This document shows, piece by piece, positions 10,480-19,867 of a DNA stretch of 64,000 bases (position 1 is the first letter of the stretch; each line of letters starts with the position of its first letter). Below the pieces are notes generated by a model that was given only the letters and a program-made list of their open reading frames with translations, was not told the origin of the DNA and did not search any database. The position numbers and the translations under genes are program-made. Origin of the DNA: Phocaeicola massiliensis B84634 = Timone 84634 = DSM 17679 = JCM 13223 (lineage in GTDB: Bacteria > Bacteroidota > Bacteroidia > Bacteroidales > Bacteroidaceae); the NCBI RefSeq assembly GCF_000382445.1, contig NZ_KB905472.1, positions 694,074-758,073 of the forward strand, written 5' to 3'.

Positions 10480-11478
10480 ATGAATAAAACGATTTCATTA
10501 ATAGCGATAGTAACCGGTTTGGTTTTGACTTCATGCGGAAGTTTGCAAACGATTTCTTTTGAACAGTTGCAGGCTGCCGATGTCAGTTTTCCTGATGCAG
10601 TGCGGAATGTGGCTGTGGTGAACAACATGCCTGCCTATAAAGTGGGAGACAGTCATGATGTGATTAGTATGGAACTGAAAGGAGATGGCAAAACAGCTGC
10701 CGAAGCTTTGGCGGAGGAAATAGCGAATGCTAATTACTTTGAGCAAGTCATTATTTGCGACTCTGCTTTGCGCGGGCAGGATACCGAACTTCGTGAAGAT
10801 GTGATGCTGACTCAGGATGAGGTACAGAAATTGGCTGCCGATTTGGGCGTTGATTTAATATTCTCTTTCGACAGATTGGATATTCACACCAAACGGGGAG
10901 CTTTATTCATAGATACATTTGATGGAGGTTTTTCGGTAGATGCTGTGGATGGCATTGTGGCTCCCGTTATCAGAATATATATACCTTCTCGGGAGCGTCC
11001 TATGCTCAGTTTTAGTAAGCAAGATACTATTTCATGGGAAATTGAGCCTACCTTATCAGATAAAAAAATCGTAAAGGAGGCTTCGGAATACGCTGCTACC
11101 ATGCCTGTCAATTATCTTCTTCCGCATTGGAGGGAGGTATCCCGTTTTTATTTTGACGGAGGCAATGTGAGGATGCGCGATGCCGGAGTGTATGTACGCG
11201 AGAATAATTGGGATAGTGCATTTGAGTTGTGGAAGCAGATATACGATAAGGGTAAAGGGCGCCAAAAAATGCGTGCAGCCTTTAATATAGGGCTATATTA
11301 TGAAATGAAAGACAATCCTGCAACTGCTATAGAATGGGTGGAAAAAGCAGATAAACTGGCAAAAGCCGGTACGACAGAAGCTACTGTTATTGCTTTCTAT
11401 TTATTGAAATTGAAGGAGCGTCAGGTCCAATTGCCTCAGTTAAACATACAAATGAATCGTTTCAAGGATAATTTTTAA
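10480..11478 (+). CDS. DUF6340-family lipoprotein
   Basis: 332 residues. The lipobox LTSC-G is near residue 19, so this is an outer- or inner-membrane lipoprotein. The N-terminal part (VSFPDAVRNVAVVNN) and the middle part (LGVDLIFSFDRLDI) match my recollection of the Bacteroidales DUF6340 family. The C-terminal third contains TPR-like helices (AFELWKQIYDKGKGRQKMRAAFNIGLYYEM). The biochemical function is unknown. It has its own promoter and is followed by a separate small gene. Confidence 0.75.
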   Translation: MNKTISLIAIVTGLVLTSCGSLQTISFEQLQAADVSFPDAVRNVAVVNNMPAYKVGDSHDVISMELKGDGKTAAEALAEEIANANYFEQVIICDSALRGQDTELREDVMLTQDEVQKLAADLGVDLIFSFDRLDIHTKRGALFIDTFDGGFSVDAVDGIVAPVIRIYIPSRERPMLSFSKQDTISWEIEPTLSDKKIVKEASEYAATMPVNYLLPHWREVSRFYFDGGNVRMRDAGVYVRENNWDSAFELWKQIYDKGKGRQKMRAAFNIGLYYEMKDNPATAIEWVEKADKLAKAGTTEATVIAFYLLKLKERQVQLPQLNIQMNRFKDNF

Positions 11479-11509
11479 GGAATAAATGTTGCAGGAAAGA
11501 TTTTTTTTG

Positions 11510-11517
11510 TACTTTTG
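11510..11517 (+). promoter_or_regulatory. -7 promoter element of the gene at 11550
   Basis: TACTTTTG, exact match, 32 bp before the ATG. Confidence 0.5.
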
Positions 11518-11549
11518 AATATAAATAATTAAATAAAATTGATTTTGGT

Positions 11550-11999
11550 ATGAAACTCAGTGCACAGTCACATGCTTCTATTGTATCATCCCTTCAGGAA
11601 GCAATCGATAAATTTATTGCTGACGGAGAGAAAACAGTAGTTACCGATATTCATTTGCAGCCTAAACAGGATAGCGGTGAACTAGTATTATTTAATGATG
11701 ATGACGAGGAATTGTCGCGTACCATAATCGAAGAGTGGGTGGATTATGATGGAGATGATTTTTATGCCATTGCCGAACGGATTCTGAGAGGAGAGCTCAA
11801 TTGCTTGCAGGAATCCGGAAAGTTGGATAATCTTTGTATCATGAAGCCGTATTCTTTTGTGTTGGTAGATGAAGATAGAGAAACGGTAGCCGAACTTTTG
11901 TTGGTGGATGATGAAGACACATTGTTATTAAACGATGAACTGCTTAAAGGATTAGACGAAGAACTGGATGCCTTTTTGAAAGATTTACTTGAGAAATAA
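11550..11999 (+). CDS. Small acidic conserved protein of unknown function
   Basis: 149 residues, strongly acidic (runs such as FNDDDEEL, VDYDGDDFY, VDDEDTLLLNDELLKGLDEEL). There is no signal peptide or membrane span, so it is probably cytoplasmic. Codon use looks like its neighbours and it has its own promoter, so I consider it a real gene. I do not recognise a characterised family. Confidence 0.75.
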   Translation: MKLSAQSHASIVSSLQEAIDKFIADGEKTVVTDIHLQPKQDSGELVLFNDDDEELSRTIIEEWVDYDGDDFYAIAERILRGELNCLQESGKLDNLCIMKPYSFVLVDEDRETVAELLLVDDEDTLLLNDELLKGLDEELDAFLKDLLEK

Positions 12000-12047
12000 C
12001 CGATTATAAATGACGGGCATTCCTACTGACTAGTAATGAGAAAGTAT

Positions 12048-12102
12048 GTTTCACACTTATCGGGAGGGTAATAATCTGTATTACAATAGCTTGGTGTGAA
12101 AC
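12048..12102. repeat. Nested hairpin in an intergenic region
   Basis: Outer 9-bp stem GTTTCACAC/GTGTGAAAC (12048-12056, 12094-12102) encloses an inner 6-bp stem GTAATA/TATTAC (12068-12073, 12079-12084). It lies between convergent genes and upstream of the main terminator. It could be a structured 3' UTR or a small RNA; no known class is recognised. Confidence 0.45.
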
Positions 12103-12164
12103 GTAGGATGTGAATCTTACTTATCATAAGGAATAGTCCTAAAAAAACTCTTTCATCTTTTCAG

Positions 12165-12224
12165 AAAAGACCTTGGAGTTTTCCAAAAAGACCTTTGTAT
12201 TTTCGGAAAACTCCAAGGTCTTTT
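12165..12224. terminator. Bidirectional terminator between convergent genes
   Basis: Perfect 20-bp inverted repeat (12165-12184 with 12205-12224), 20-nt loop, A-rich on the left and T-rich on the right, so it can stop transcription from both the gene ending at 11999 and the one ending at 12246. Confidence 0.85.
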
Positions 12225-12245
12225 TTCCTGTATAAAGAAATTCTT

Positions 12246-12620
12246 TCAGGAAGAATGCCGTTTGAAATACTGCTTCCTCATCCATCTGTCGAATAACAGA
12301 AATAAGAAAATAGTTATGGCAAACAAGAAGTAGAAAAAAGGAATCTGTATGTCGTGAGTTACCGAAGGAAGCATTGCTTGGATAAACTCTGTCACGCTAT
12401 CACCCAAATAATAAATCACTCCTGCGATGCCACTGGTCAGTAAGAGCAAGGAGGCGATAATAGTTGCCCATAATGTTCTTTGTTCTATTTTCTTTTCATG
12501 AAGTCGAGCGGCTTCTTCTACTTTCTGCATGGTGCGGAAAGTAAAGTTGGTGGACAGCCGAAACTGAGGTTGTTCCTTTATTGCCCTTTTCAATCCTTTA
12601 TCTTTTAGTCCTTCGTTCAT
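12246..12620 (-). CDS. Small membrane protein coupled to an ECF sigma factor (possible anti-sigma)
   Basis: 124 residues. The soluble N-terminal 45 or so are charged (RLSTNFTFRTMQKVEEAARLHEKK), then there are two membrane spans (about 49-71 and 90-110). It overlaps the sigma gene by ATGA (12617-12620). Position and topology suggest it holds the sigma factor at the membrane. There is no recognisable zinc anti-sigma motif, so that role is inference. Confidence 0.7.
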   Translation of the reverse strand: MNEGLKDKGLKRAIKEQPQFRLSTNFTFRTMQKVEEAARLHEKKIEQRTLWATIIASLLLLTSGIAGVIYYLGDSVTEFIQAMLPSVTHDIQIPFFYFLFAITIFLFLLFDRWMRKQYFKRHSS

Positions 12621-13165
12621 AGTTTTTCATTGGTTATAAGTACATACAATTTTTTGCGTATACGGTGCAATTTCACTTTTGTGTTGCTTTCTGTCATTCC
12701 CAGTATGAGAGCAATTTCGCTGACAGGCTTGTCCTCCATATAAAATAAAGTAATGACGGCCCGTTCGTCTGCATCAAGCTTTTTCATGGCTTTGTTCAGT
12801 TTGGCTATCTGTACCTCGCTCTCATCATTCAGCGTATCATCTATTTGTTCGTCCGAAATGTTGGCAAGCAGCGTATCATCCATGTCAAATAAGTCGTATT
12901 TTTTCTTTCGTACGGCTGAAATTGCAGTATTGTAAGCGATGCGGTATATCCACGTCGAAAAGTTGCTTTCCGCTTTGAATGAAGATAAGTGCCGGAAGGC
13001 TTTGAGGAAGGTATCTTGTGTAAGCTCTTCTGCATCTTCCTGGCTGGCAACGATACGAACAATCAAGGTAAATACCTGCTGACCGTATTTGTCCAGAAAA
13101 TATTCATAGCGGGAAGTTTTTCCTTCCAATACATCTTGAATGATATGTGCTTCGTCGTATTCCAT
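12617..13165 (-). CDS. ECF-family RNA polymerase sigma factor
   Basis: 182 residues with the standard sigma-2 region (DAEELTQDTFLKAF, then FSTWIYRIAYNTA) and sigma-4 region (LDADERAVITLFYMEDKPVSEIALILGMTESNTKVKLHRIRKKL). It is preceded by the promoter at 13174-13203, which closely matches ECF promoters and is mirrored in front of the divergent gene, so it very likely autoregulates. The -10 element ends only 8 bp before the ATG, so the mRNA should be leaderless or nearly so. Confidence 0.95.
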   Translation of the reverse strand: MEYDEAHIIQDVLEGKTSRYEYFLDKYGQQVFTLIVRIVASQEDAEELTQDTFLKAFRHLSSFKAESNFSTWIYRIAYNTAISAVRKKKYDLFDMDDTLLANISDEQIDDTLNDESEVQIAKLNKAMKKLDADERAVITLFYMEDKPVSEIALILGMTESNTKVKLHRIRKKLYVLITNEKL

Positions 13166-13173
13166 TTCACTTC

Positions 13174-13203
13174 TTTAGACGCATGCATATAGATAAGGTT
13201 ACA
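13174..13203 (-). promoter_or_regulatory. ECF-type promoter driving the sigma factor gene
   Basis: On the minus strand: TGTAAC (203-198), 16-nt spacer, CGTCTAAA (181-174). Identical in both boxes and spacing to the promoter at 13238-13267. Confidence 0.8.
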
Positions 13204-13237
13204 CTTTTGAAATAAAAAATATTTTTTGCCATAAAGT

Positions 13238-13267
13238 TGTAACCTGACCGGAGATGCGGCGTCTAAA
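13238..13267 (+). promoter_or_regulatory. ECF-type promoter driving the divergent membrane protein
   Basis: TGTAAC (238-243), 16-nt spacer, CGTCTAAA (260-267), 41 bp before the ATG at 13309. The AAC -35 core and CGTC -10 core are typical of ECF sigma promoters. Confidence 0.8.
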
Positions 13268-13308
13268 GGGTACAAGGAACAAAATTAATAACTTAAATAG
13301 AAACGATT

Positions 13309-13713
13309 ATGATGGATTTTATTATGGTGCCTACTATTCTGGCCATTATCACTTTGGGAATTTACAAGCTGTTTGAACTGTTTGTCTGCAAAAAGGAACG
13401 TTTGACTATTATTGAAAAGATGGGAGAGAAGTTTACTCCCGATATGCTGGAGCATAAGATTAACTTTTCTTCGATTGGAAACTTCTCTTTTTCGGCTTTG
13501 AAGTTGGGATGTTTGCTTACAGGAATGGGACTGGGACTACTGGTCGGTTATGTGATTTGTGCCGCTACTATAAACGGTTATACCGGAACTGTAGATATTG
13601 GTTACAGAATGAATGATGTCGCTTCACTTATTTATGGAGCCTGTGTCCTTTTGTTGGGAGGTGTAGGTTTATTGGTGGCTTTTGTCGTCGAAATGAACAT
13701 GAATAAGAAATAA
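13309..13713 (+). CDS. DUF6249-like membrane protein, likely target of the divergent ECF sigma factor
   Basis: 134 residues with three hydrophobic segments (about 5-22, 62-85, 108-128) separated by a cytoplasmic loop (KKERLTIIEKMGEKFTPDMLEHK). It resembles the small DUF6249 membrane proteins that often accompany sigma or anti-sigma genes. A second ATG follows directly, so translation may start at 13312. It shares the ECF-type promoter with the sigma gene. Confidence 0.75.
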   Translation: MMDFIMVPTILAIITLGIYKLFELFVCKKERLTIIEKMGEKFTPDMLEHKINFSSIGNFSFSALKLGCLLTGMGLGLLVGYVICAATINGYTGTVDIGYRMNDVASLIYGACVLLLGGVGLLVAFVVEMNMNKK

Positions 13714-13740
13714 GAGCTAGGAACAGCACAACACAACACA

Positions 13741-13908
13741 TTAAAAAAGGGAGTGTGTCAAAACCAAACCGACCTATCCCATCGTCAGCTGTAGGGGCAG
13801 GGTTTGCCTGCCCGAAGACACAAAGCAAACTGTTTTCGGGCGAGCGAACCTCGCCCCTACGAACTAAACGACAGCATCATCAACGTTTTGACACAACCCC
13901 TTTTTTAA
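13741..13908. repeat. BIME-like composite palindrome between convergent genes
   Basis: Outer imperfect inverted repeat TTAAAAAAGGG...GTGTCAAAAC (13741-13764 and 13885-13908). Inner inverted pair of about 30 bp (13790-13819 and 13832-13861), each arm beginning GTAGGGGC and itself palindromic (GGGCGAG/CTCGCCC in the right arm). The outer arms can act as a terminator for both flanking genes. Confidence 0.7.
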
Positions 13909-13958
13909 AGGTTATTCTTTAACTCCTCGTTTTTAGACCGGAACAGAGTCACCTTGGG

Positions 13959-16880
13959 TTAGTATCCGAAAATCTCTTCCTGAGTAAGTTCCTCAATTGG
14001 AGCTATGGTTTTCAGTGCTTCCATGTCCAGCTCTTTCTTGTCACCCAATATGCAATAAGTATAGGTGCGGTCTTTCATCCATTTCTTTTGGAAACCGATA
14101 ACGTCTTGCAGAGTCATTTTCTGTACATCATTGTACTGTTTGATGCGTTTGTCGACGTTCATACCCATATCTTGAGCATAAATGTATGACCAAAGGATAT
14201 TATCCTTGATAATGCGGTCGGTGCGCAGACGGGAAATGATACCTTCTTTTGCCAGTTTGAAAGCAGCTTCCGATTCCGGCATATTATTGATGATATCATT
14301 AAAAGTCTTGATGGCATCCATCATCTTGTCATTTTGGGTAGCTATCTGGGTTTGCACGGTATATGGATAGATGACTTTGCCACCTGTCACGATTCCTGCC
14401 CATGCCGAATAAGCCAAACCGCGTGATTCGCGCATCTCCTGGAAGACAATGGAGTTCATGCCGCCACCGAAGTATTCATTGTACAAACTACGGATAGGTT
14501 CAACTTCCGGGTTAAATTTTTCCCCGCGATTGGAATACTGTACCATATAAATCTGTTTTGCTTCGTATGGAGCAATCAACACCTTATTGGAAGGAGTGGG
14601 TTGCATCACAAATTTCTTGCCGGCAGGAATATCTTGTAGCTGTGCAGGAACTTTATGATATTTATTCAATACATCGGTCAACTCTTGTTCTGAACTGGGC
14701 CCATAATACATGATGCGATGTTTGAACGAAGTCAGTTTATGGATGCGGTCGGTCAGTTCCGATGGATTCATATTTTGCAATTCTTCTGTAGACAACAAAT
14801 TGCGTGTGGCTGATTCTTTACCATAAACAGCGTATGTCAGCAGGCGTATGAAGTTTTGCATTTGGTTTAATTTGGCATCCGTGCGTGACTTCAGGATGTT
14901 CTTCACCATATTGTCGTAAGCCGTCTTGTCGGGTTGTGCGTCAGCCAATATCTTCTCGAATAATTCGATAGCCTGAGGAAGATTTTCGTTCAATCCTGAA
15001 AGAGTGATATAAGTGCGGTCGTCACCCGGAGACACATTGAATGAACAAGCCAAGCCATAGAACTTACTGTTTAATTGTTCCAGTGTCATATCCGAAGTGC
15101 CGAGGAATCTCAGATATTGTGCTGCTGTCCCCAGTTTCTTATCATTATTGTTACCCATTTCGAATATATAGCGCAGATAGAATAAGTCATTGGTGGTGTT
15201 CTGTTTGTAAAGAACAGGAACATCCTTGTTCCACGCGAACTGATCCATATCTTTGTTGTAATCGATAAACACAGGTTCTATCGGTTGCACTTTGCTTCCT
15301 TGCACTTCTTTCAGGAAATTGCTGGCAGCATCGCGGTTCATGACAATAGGAGTGATTTCCGGCTTAGAGATTTTCTTTTCGTTCGGGTCTTTTCCTGTCT
15401 TTTTATAGATAATGGCATAATTACTGTCTGTGAAGTACTTGTTGGCAAAGGCAACAATGTCGGCTTTGGTCAGTTTTGACATGCGTTCCAGTGCGGTCAC
15501 TTCGTCTGTCCAGTCGGTTCCGTTCACAAAGGACTGAACAAACATATCGGCACGAATGCTATTGTATTCCAGTTGCTGTATCTGGTATTTCTTGAAGTTA
15601 TTGATGTTGGCTTGCAACATATTTTCATCAAAGTCACCGGATTTCAGTTTGGCTATTTCGCCCAAGAACAAATCCTTCACTTCGTCCAGGGTCTGTCCTT
15701 CTTTGGTACGTCCCTGCATGATGAAAGCACAGTAGTCCGACAAATTATAAACATAAGCATAGGCTCCCAATACTTTTTGTTGCTGGTTGAGGTTGATGTC
15801 CATCAGACCGGCTTTGCCGTTGTTCATAATCTGGCTGACAATTTGCAGTGTTTCATATTCTTTGCTTGCCGAACCGGGGAATCTCCATGCCAATGTCACA
15901 GATTCGGCATCGGGACCGAGCACTTCGCGTACTATGGGCTCGGTAATCGGTGTTTCCGGTTTGACGGTCAGCTTCGGCAGATTGGGGTTAGGCTTCATAT
16001 CGCCGAAGTACTTGTCGATGGTGGCAATCATTTCATCAGGATTGAAATCACCCGACAGACAGATGGCCATATTGTTGGGCACATACCAAGTTTTATAATA
16101 ATTCTTGATGTTGGTGATGGAAGGATTCTTTAAGTCGTCCTGTGTACCTAGCACGGTCTGTGTACCATATGGATGGTGTGGGAAGAGTGCTGCCAACATG
16201 GTTTCGCTCACCTTGCGGGGATCTTGTGTGAGAGACATGTTCTTTTCTTCGTAAACTGTTTCAAGCTCGGTATGGAAACCGCGTATAATGCTGTTCTTGA
16301 AACGGTCAGCCTGTATCTTTGCCCAATTCTCTACCTGATTGGAAGGAATGTCTTCGGTGTAGCAAGTTACATCGAAGCTGGTATATGCATTGGTTCCGTT
16401 GGCTCCGATGGCTGCCATCAGTTTGTCATATTCATTGGGAATGGCATATTTTGAAGCTTCGTATGACAGACTGTCGATAACATGATAGATGGCTTTGCGC
16501 TGAGCTTCATCCGTTGTTTTGCGATACACTTCAAATTGTTGTTCAATCCGGTCGAGCAACGGACGTTCTGCTTCATAGTTCTGTGTACCGAAGTGTGTGG
16601 TTCCTTTAAACATCAGGTGTTCAAAGTAGTGTGCCAAACCGGTGGTTTCCGCCGGGTCATTCTTTCCGCCCACGCGTACGGCAATGTAGGTTTGGATACG
16701 CGGAGTCTCTTTGTTTACGGTCATATAGACCTTCAGTCCATTGTCCAATGTGTAGATACGTGCTTTTAACGGGTCATTGGGGACTGTGGTGTAGCGATAG
16801 TCCTTGGGAGCGGCGCTACTGATACTTGCCGAAAACAGAAGAAACAACGACAAGCATGCAAGTTTTGTCAGTTTGTTCAT
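13959..16880 (-). CDS. Secreted M16-family (insulinase-like) zinc peptidase
   Basis: 973 residues with a signal peptide (SASISSA-A). The inverted zinc motif HYFEH is at 84-88 (His84, Glu87, His88), and the downstream Glu ligand is in the ELETVYEEKNMS segment. The C-terminal half (about 560-970) repeats the M16 fold without HxxEH, as in two-domain pitrilysin-type enzymes. It is likely a periplasmic oligopeptidase, with its own promoter and no operon partner. Confidence 0.93.
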   Translation of the reverse strand: MNKLTKLACLSLFLLFSASISSAAPKDYRYTTVPNDPLKARIYTLDNGLKVYMTVNKETPRIQTYIAVRVGGKNDPAETTGLAHYFEHLMFKGTTHFGTQNYEAERPLLDRIEQQFEVYRKTTDEAQRKAIYHVIDSLSYEASKYAIPNEYDKLMAAIGANGTNAYTSFDVTCYTEDIPSNQVENWAKIQADRFKNSIIRGFHTELETVYEEKNMSLTQDPRKVSETMLAALFPHHPYGTQTVLGTQDDLKNPSITNIKNYYKTWYVPNNMAICLSGDFNPDEMIATIDKYFGDMKPNPNLPKLTVKPETPITEPIVREVLGPDAESVTLAWRFPGSASKEYETLQIVSQIMNNGKAGLMDINLNQQQKVLGAYAYVYNLSDYCAFIMQGRTKEGQTLDEVKDLFLGEIAKLKSGDFDENMLQANINNFKKYQIQQLEYNSIRADMFVQSFVNGTDWTDEVTALERMSKLTKADIVAFANKYFTDSNYAIIYKKTGKDPNEKKISKPEITPIVMNRDAASNFLKEVQGSKVQPIEPVFIDYNKDMDQFAWNKDVPVLYKQNTTNDLFYLRYIFEMGNNNDKKLGTAAQYLRFLGTSDMTLEQLNSKFYGLACSFNVSPGDDRTYITLSGLNENLPQAIELFEKILADAQPDKTAYDNMVKNILKSRTDAKLNQMQNFIRLLTYAVYGKESATRNLLSTEELQNMNPSELTDRIHKLTSFKHRIMYYGPSSEQELTDVLNKYHKVPAQLQDIPAGKKFVMQPTPSNKVLIAPYEAKQIYMVQYSNRGEKFNPEVEPIRSLYNEYFGGGMNSIVFQEMRESRGLAYSAWAGIVTGGKVIYPYTVQTQIATQNDKMMDAIKTFNDIINNMPESEAAFKLAKEGIISRLRTDRIIKDNILWSYIYAQDMGMNVDKRIKQYNDVQKMTLQDVIGFQKKWMKDRTYTYCILGDKKELDMEALKTIAPIEELTQEEIFGY

Positions 16881-16906
16881 AAGTATTTAATTTAAAGTGA
16901 TTGTAA

Positions 16907-16914
16907 CAAAGGTA
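16907..16914 (-). promoter_or_regulatory. -7 promoter element of the M16 peptidase
   Basis: TACCTTTG on the minus strand, exact match, 26 bp upstream of the ATG. Confidence 0.55.
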
Positions 16915-16976
16915 AGAATAAGTTTGTGATATTTTCTTTTTGAAATGATTTATTAACAGATAAATTAAAAAAAGAG

Positions 16977-17001
16977 AGGTGCGACTCCGAAGAGTGCACC
17001 T
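16977..17001 (-). terminator. Terminator of valS
   Basis: On the minus strand AGGTGC-ACTC, loop TTCG, GAGT-(bulge)-GCACCT, followed by TCTCTTTTTTT. Confidence 0.8.
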
Positions 17002-17029
17002 CCCTATTTTAAACAGTTTGCTCTGCCGT

Positions 17030-19723
17030 TTATTTTTTCAGAGCGGCTATGCTTTCCTTCAATGAAGCAATCTTGCTTTCGGCATCAGCCTGCTTTTTGC
17101 GTTCCATGTCGATGACATTTGCCGGAGCCTTGCTGACGAACTTTTCGTTGCTCAGCTTCTTCAATACGCTTTGCAGGAAACCTTCCTGATATTTAAGGTC
17201 GGCTTCCAGTTTGGCCAATTCTTCTTCTACATTAATCATGCCTCCCAGCGGAATGAAGTATTCTGTGGTTCCCACCATGAATGAAGCAGCGCCTTCGGGC
17301 TTCTCATTAACAATGCTGACGGTGGTCAGGTTACCCATTTTCTTCACGACTTCGGCATAAGACATAAGGAATGTATTTTCACCCATTACCTGCATTTCCA
17401 ATGCTTCTTTTTGGGCAATGTTCTTTTGCAGGCGGATGTTACGGATGCCTGAGATGACTTCCTTTAACTGGTCGAACGTATTGCACAATTGAATGCTCTG
17501 CTCCGGATTTCTGTCTGCGTATGATTCCATTTGTGCAGTCATGATGCTTTCACCTTCCTTGCGGTCGTAAATATGTTGCCACAACTCTTCGGTGATGAAC
17601 GGCATGAACGGATGAAGTTGTCTCAACAATACATCGAAGAAGTGTAACGTCGCTTCATAGGTCTTTTTGTCAATCGGTTGTCCGTAAGCCGGCTTAATCA
17701 TTTCGAGATACCAGCTTGAGAATTCGTCCCAGAACAGTTTGTACACCGCCATCAGTGCTTCGCTCAGACGGTATTTGCTGAACAAATCGTCTATTTCGGC
17801 AGATACCTTGACGAGCAGACTGTCGAACCATTTGGTTGCCAGTTGTGCATATTCGGGCTGCTCGATGTCGGCTACTTCCCATCCTTTTATCAAGCGGAAT
17901 GCATTCCATATTTTATTGTTGAAGTTACGTCCCTGTTCGCAAAGTGTATCATCAAATAAAATATCATTTCCGGCAGGAGCAGACAACATCATACCCATAC
18001 GCACACCGTCGGCACCATATCTTTCAATTAAGTCCAACGGGTCGGGTGAGTTACCCAATGACTTGGACATCTTGCGTCCCAGCTTGTCACGAACGATACC
18101 GGTGAAGTAAACATTCTTAAACGGCATGTCGCCTTTGTATTCGTAGCCTGCCATAATCATTCGGGCTACCCAGAAGAAGATAATATCCGGACCGGTCACC
18201 AAATCGCTGGTGGGATAGTAGTAGTTGATTTCTTCGTTGTTCGGATCATTGATGCCGTTAAACAGCGAGATAGGCCACAACCATGAAGAGAACCAAGTGT
18301 CCAGACAATCTTCATCCTGACGTAGGTCTTCCGCTTTCAGGTTGGCGTCGCCGGTTTTTTCCTGAGCCAGTTTCACGGCTTCTTCGGTCGTTTCGGCTAC
18401 CACATAGCCGCCTTGAGGCAGGAAGTAGGCCGGGATGCGGTGTCCCCACCACAATTGGCGGCTGATACACCAGTCCTTGATGTTTTCCAACCAGTTCTTG
18501 TATGTGTTTTTATACTTGGCAGGATAGAATTTCAGTTCATCATTCATCACCGGCGGCAATGCCATATCAGCAAAGTGCTGCATCTTGAGGAACCATTGCA
18601 TAGACAGTTTCGGCTCGATGGCTACATTGGTGCGCTCGGAGAATCCTACCTTATTGGTATAAGCTTCTACCTTTTCCATTAGACCGGCTTCCTGCAAGTC
18701 CTTTTCGATTTGAGCGCGGACATCAAAACGGTCCATGCCTACATATAGTCCGGCAGCTTCGCTCAGCGTTCCGTTATCATTGAAGATATCGATACTGGGC
18801 AGGTTGTACTTTTCTCCCAGCATATAGTCGTTCACATCGTGTGCGGGAGTAACTTTCAAGCATCCTGTACCAAACTCAATGTCTACATAATCGTCTTCAA
18901 TGACCGGAATTACACGGCCTACCAACGGAACAATCACTTTTTTGCCGCTCAGCCAACGGTTCTTCACGTCGTTGGGGTTGATACACATGGCGGTATCTCC
19001 CATGATGGTTTCGGGACGGGTGGTTGCTACTACGGCATATCGTCTGCCTTGTTCGTCACGGTGAACAACTTCGCCTTCGGCTCCGGTTTCGCCCGACATG
19101 TCGTCATCGGCTACATAATATCTCAGGTAATACAGTTTGCTGTGCTCTTCCTTATATATCACTTCTTCATCGCTGAGGGCGGTCAGTGCCTTCGGGTCCC
19201 AGTTTACCATACGCACGCCGCGATAAATCAACCCTTTGTTGTAAAGGTCGACAAACACCTTGATAACGCTTTTGCTGCGTTCTTCATCCATGGTGAAGGC
19301 TGTGCGATCCCAGTCACACGATGCACCCAGCTTGCGGAGCTGTTTCAGGATGATGCCTCCGTGCTCGTCAGTCCAGTCCCAAGCGTGTTTCAGAAACTCA
19401 TCGCGGGTGAGGTCGGTTTTTTTAATGCCTTGTTGAGCCAGTTTGTTCACCACTTTGGCTTCGGTGGCGATGGAAGCATGGTCTGTTCCCGGCACCCAGC
19501 AGGCATTCTTTCCTTCCATGCGTGCACGGCGTACCAATATATCCTGAATGGTATTGTTTAGCATGTGTCCCATGTGGAGCACTCCCGTTACGTTAGGGGG
19601 CGGAATGACGACTGTGTAAGGTTCACGTCCGTCGGGTTTTGAACTAAAGAGTTTGTTGTCCAGCCAATACTGGTACCATTTTCCCTCCACGTCAGCGGGA
19701 TTGTACTTACTTGCTAATTCCAT
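17030..19723 (-). CDS. valS: Valyl-tRNA synthetase
   Basis: 897 residues, a normal length. Class I signatures are present: the HIGH box as HMGH (50-53) within [17 protein letters not shown], and KMSKS in [18 protein letters not shown] (about residue 550). The editing (CP1) domain has [12 protein letters not shown]. The C-terminus ends in the ValS coiled coil ([18 protein letters not shown]...). It charges tRNA-Val in the cytoplasm and is monocistronic. Confidence 0.98.
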   Translation of the reverse strand: MELASKYNPADVEGKWYQYWLDNKLFSSKPDGREPYTVVIPPPNVTGVLHMGHMLNNTIQDILVRRARMEGKNACWVPGTDHASIATEAKVVNKLAQQGIKKTDLTRDEFLKHAWDWTDEHGGIILKQLRKLGASCDWDRTAFTMDEERSKSVIKVFVDLYNKGLIYRGVRMVNWDPKALTALSDEEVIYKEEHSKLYYLRYYVADDDMSGETGAEGEVVHRDEQGRRYAVVATTRPETIMGDTAMCINPNDVKNRWLSGKKVIVPLVGRVIPVIEDDYVDIEFGTGCLKVTPAHDVNDYMLGEKYNLPSIDIFNDNGTLSEAAGLYVGMDRFDVRAQIEKDLQEAGLMEKVEAYTNKVGFSERTNVAIEPKLSMQWFLKMQHFADMALPPVMNDELKFYPAKYKNTYKNWLENIKDWCISRQLWWGHRIPAYFLPQGGYVVAETTEEAVKLAQEKTGDANLKAEDLRQDEDCLDTWFSSWLWPISLFNGINDPNNEEINYYYPTSDLVTGPDIIFFWVARMIMAGYEYKGDMPFKNVYFTGIVRDKLGRKMSKSLGNSPDPLDLIERYGADGVRMGMMLSAPAGNDILFDDTLCEQGRNFNNKIWNAFRLIKGWEVADIEQPEYAQLATKWFDSLLVKVSAEIDDLFSKYRLSEALMAVYKLFWDEFSSWYLEMIKPAYGQPIDKKTYEATLHFFDVLLRQLHPFMPFITEELWQHIYDRKEGESIMTAQMESYADRNPEQSIQLCNTFDQLKEVISGIRNIRLQKNIAQKEALEMQVMGENTFLMSYAEVVKKMGNLTTVSIVNEKPEGAASFMVGTTEYFIPLGGMINVEEELAKLEADLKYQEGFLQSVLKKLSNEKFVSKAPANVIDMERKKQADAESKIASLKESIAALKK

Positions 19724-19766
19724 TTTTATATTCTGTTTATTTAATTGATTATCGCATAATTGGTTG

Positions 19767-19774
19767 CAAAATTA
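19767..19774 (-). promoter_or_regulatory. -7 promoter element of valS
   Basis: TAATTTTG on the minus strand, exact match, 43 bp upstream of the ATG. Confidence 0.55.
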
Positions 19775-19812
19775 ATAAAAATCTCTGGAATAGCTGCACA
19801 AAAAGGTGGAAA

Positions 19813-19852
19813 TGTCACCGGATAGCTTGTTAGTGAAGTGTGTCCGGTGACA
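19813..19852 (-). terminator. Hairpin after the DUF1349 lipoprotein gene
   Basis: Perfect 10-bp stem TGTCACCGGA/TCCGGTGACA (813-822, 843-852), 20-nt loop. The T-run after it is weak. Confidence 0.65.
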
Positions 19853-19867
19853 GACGAAACGAATTGC

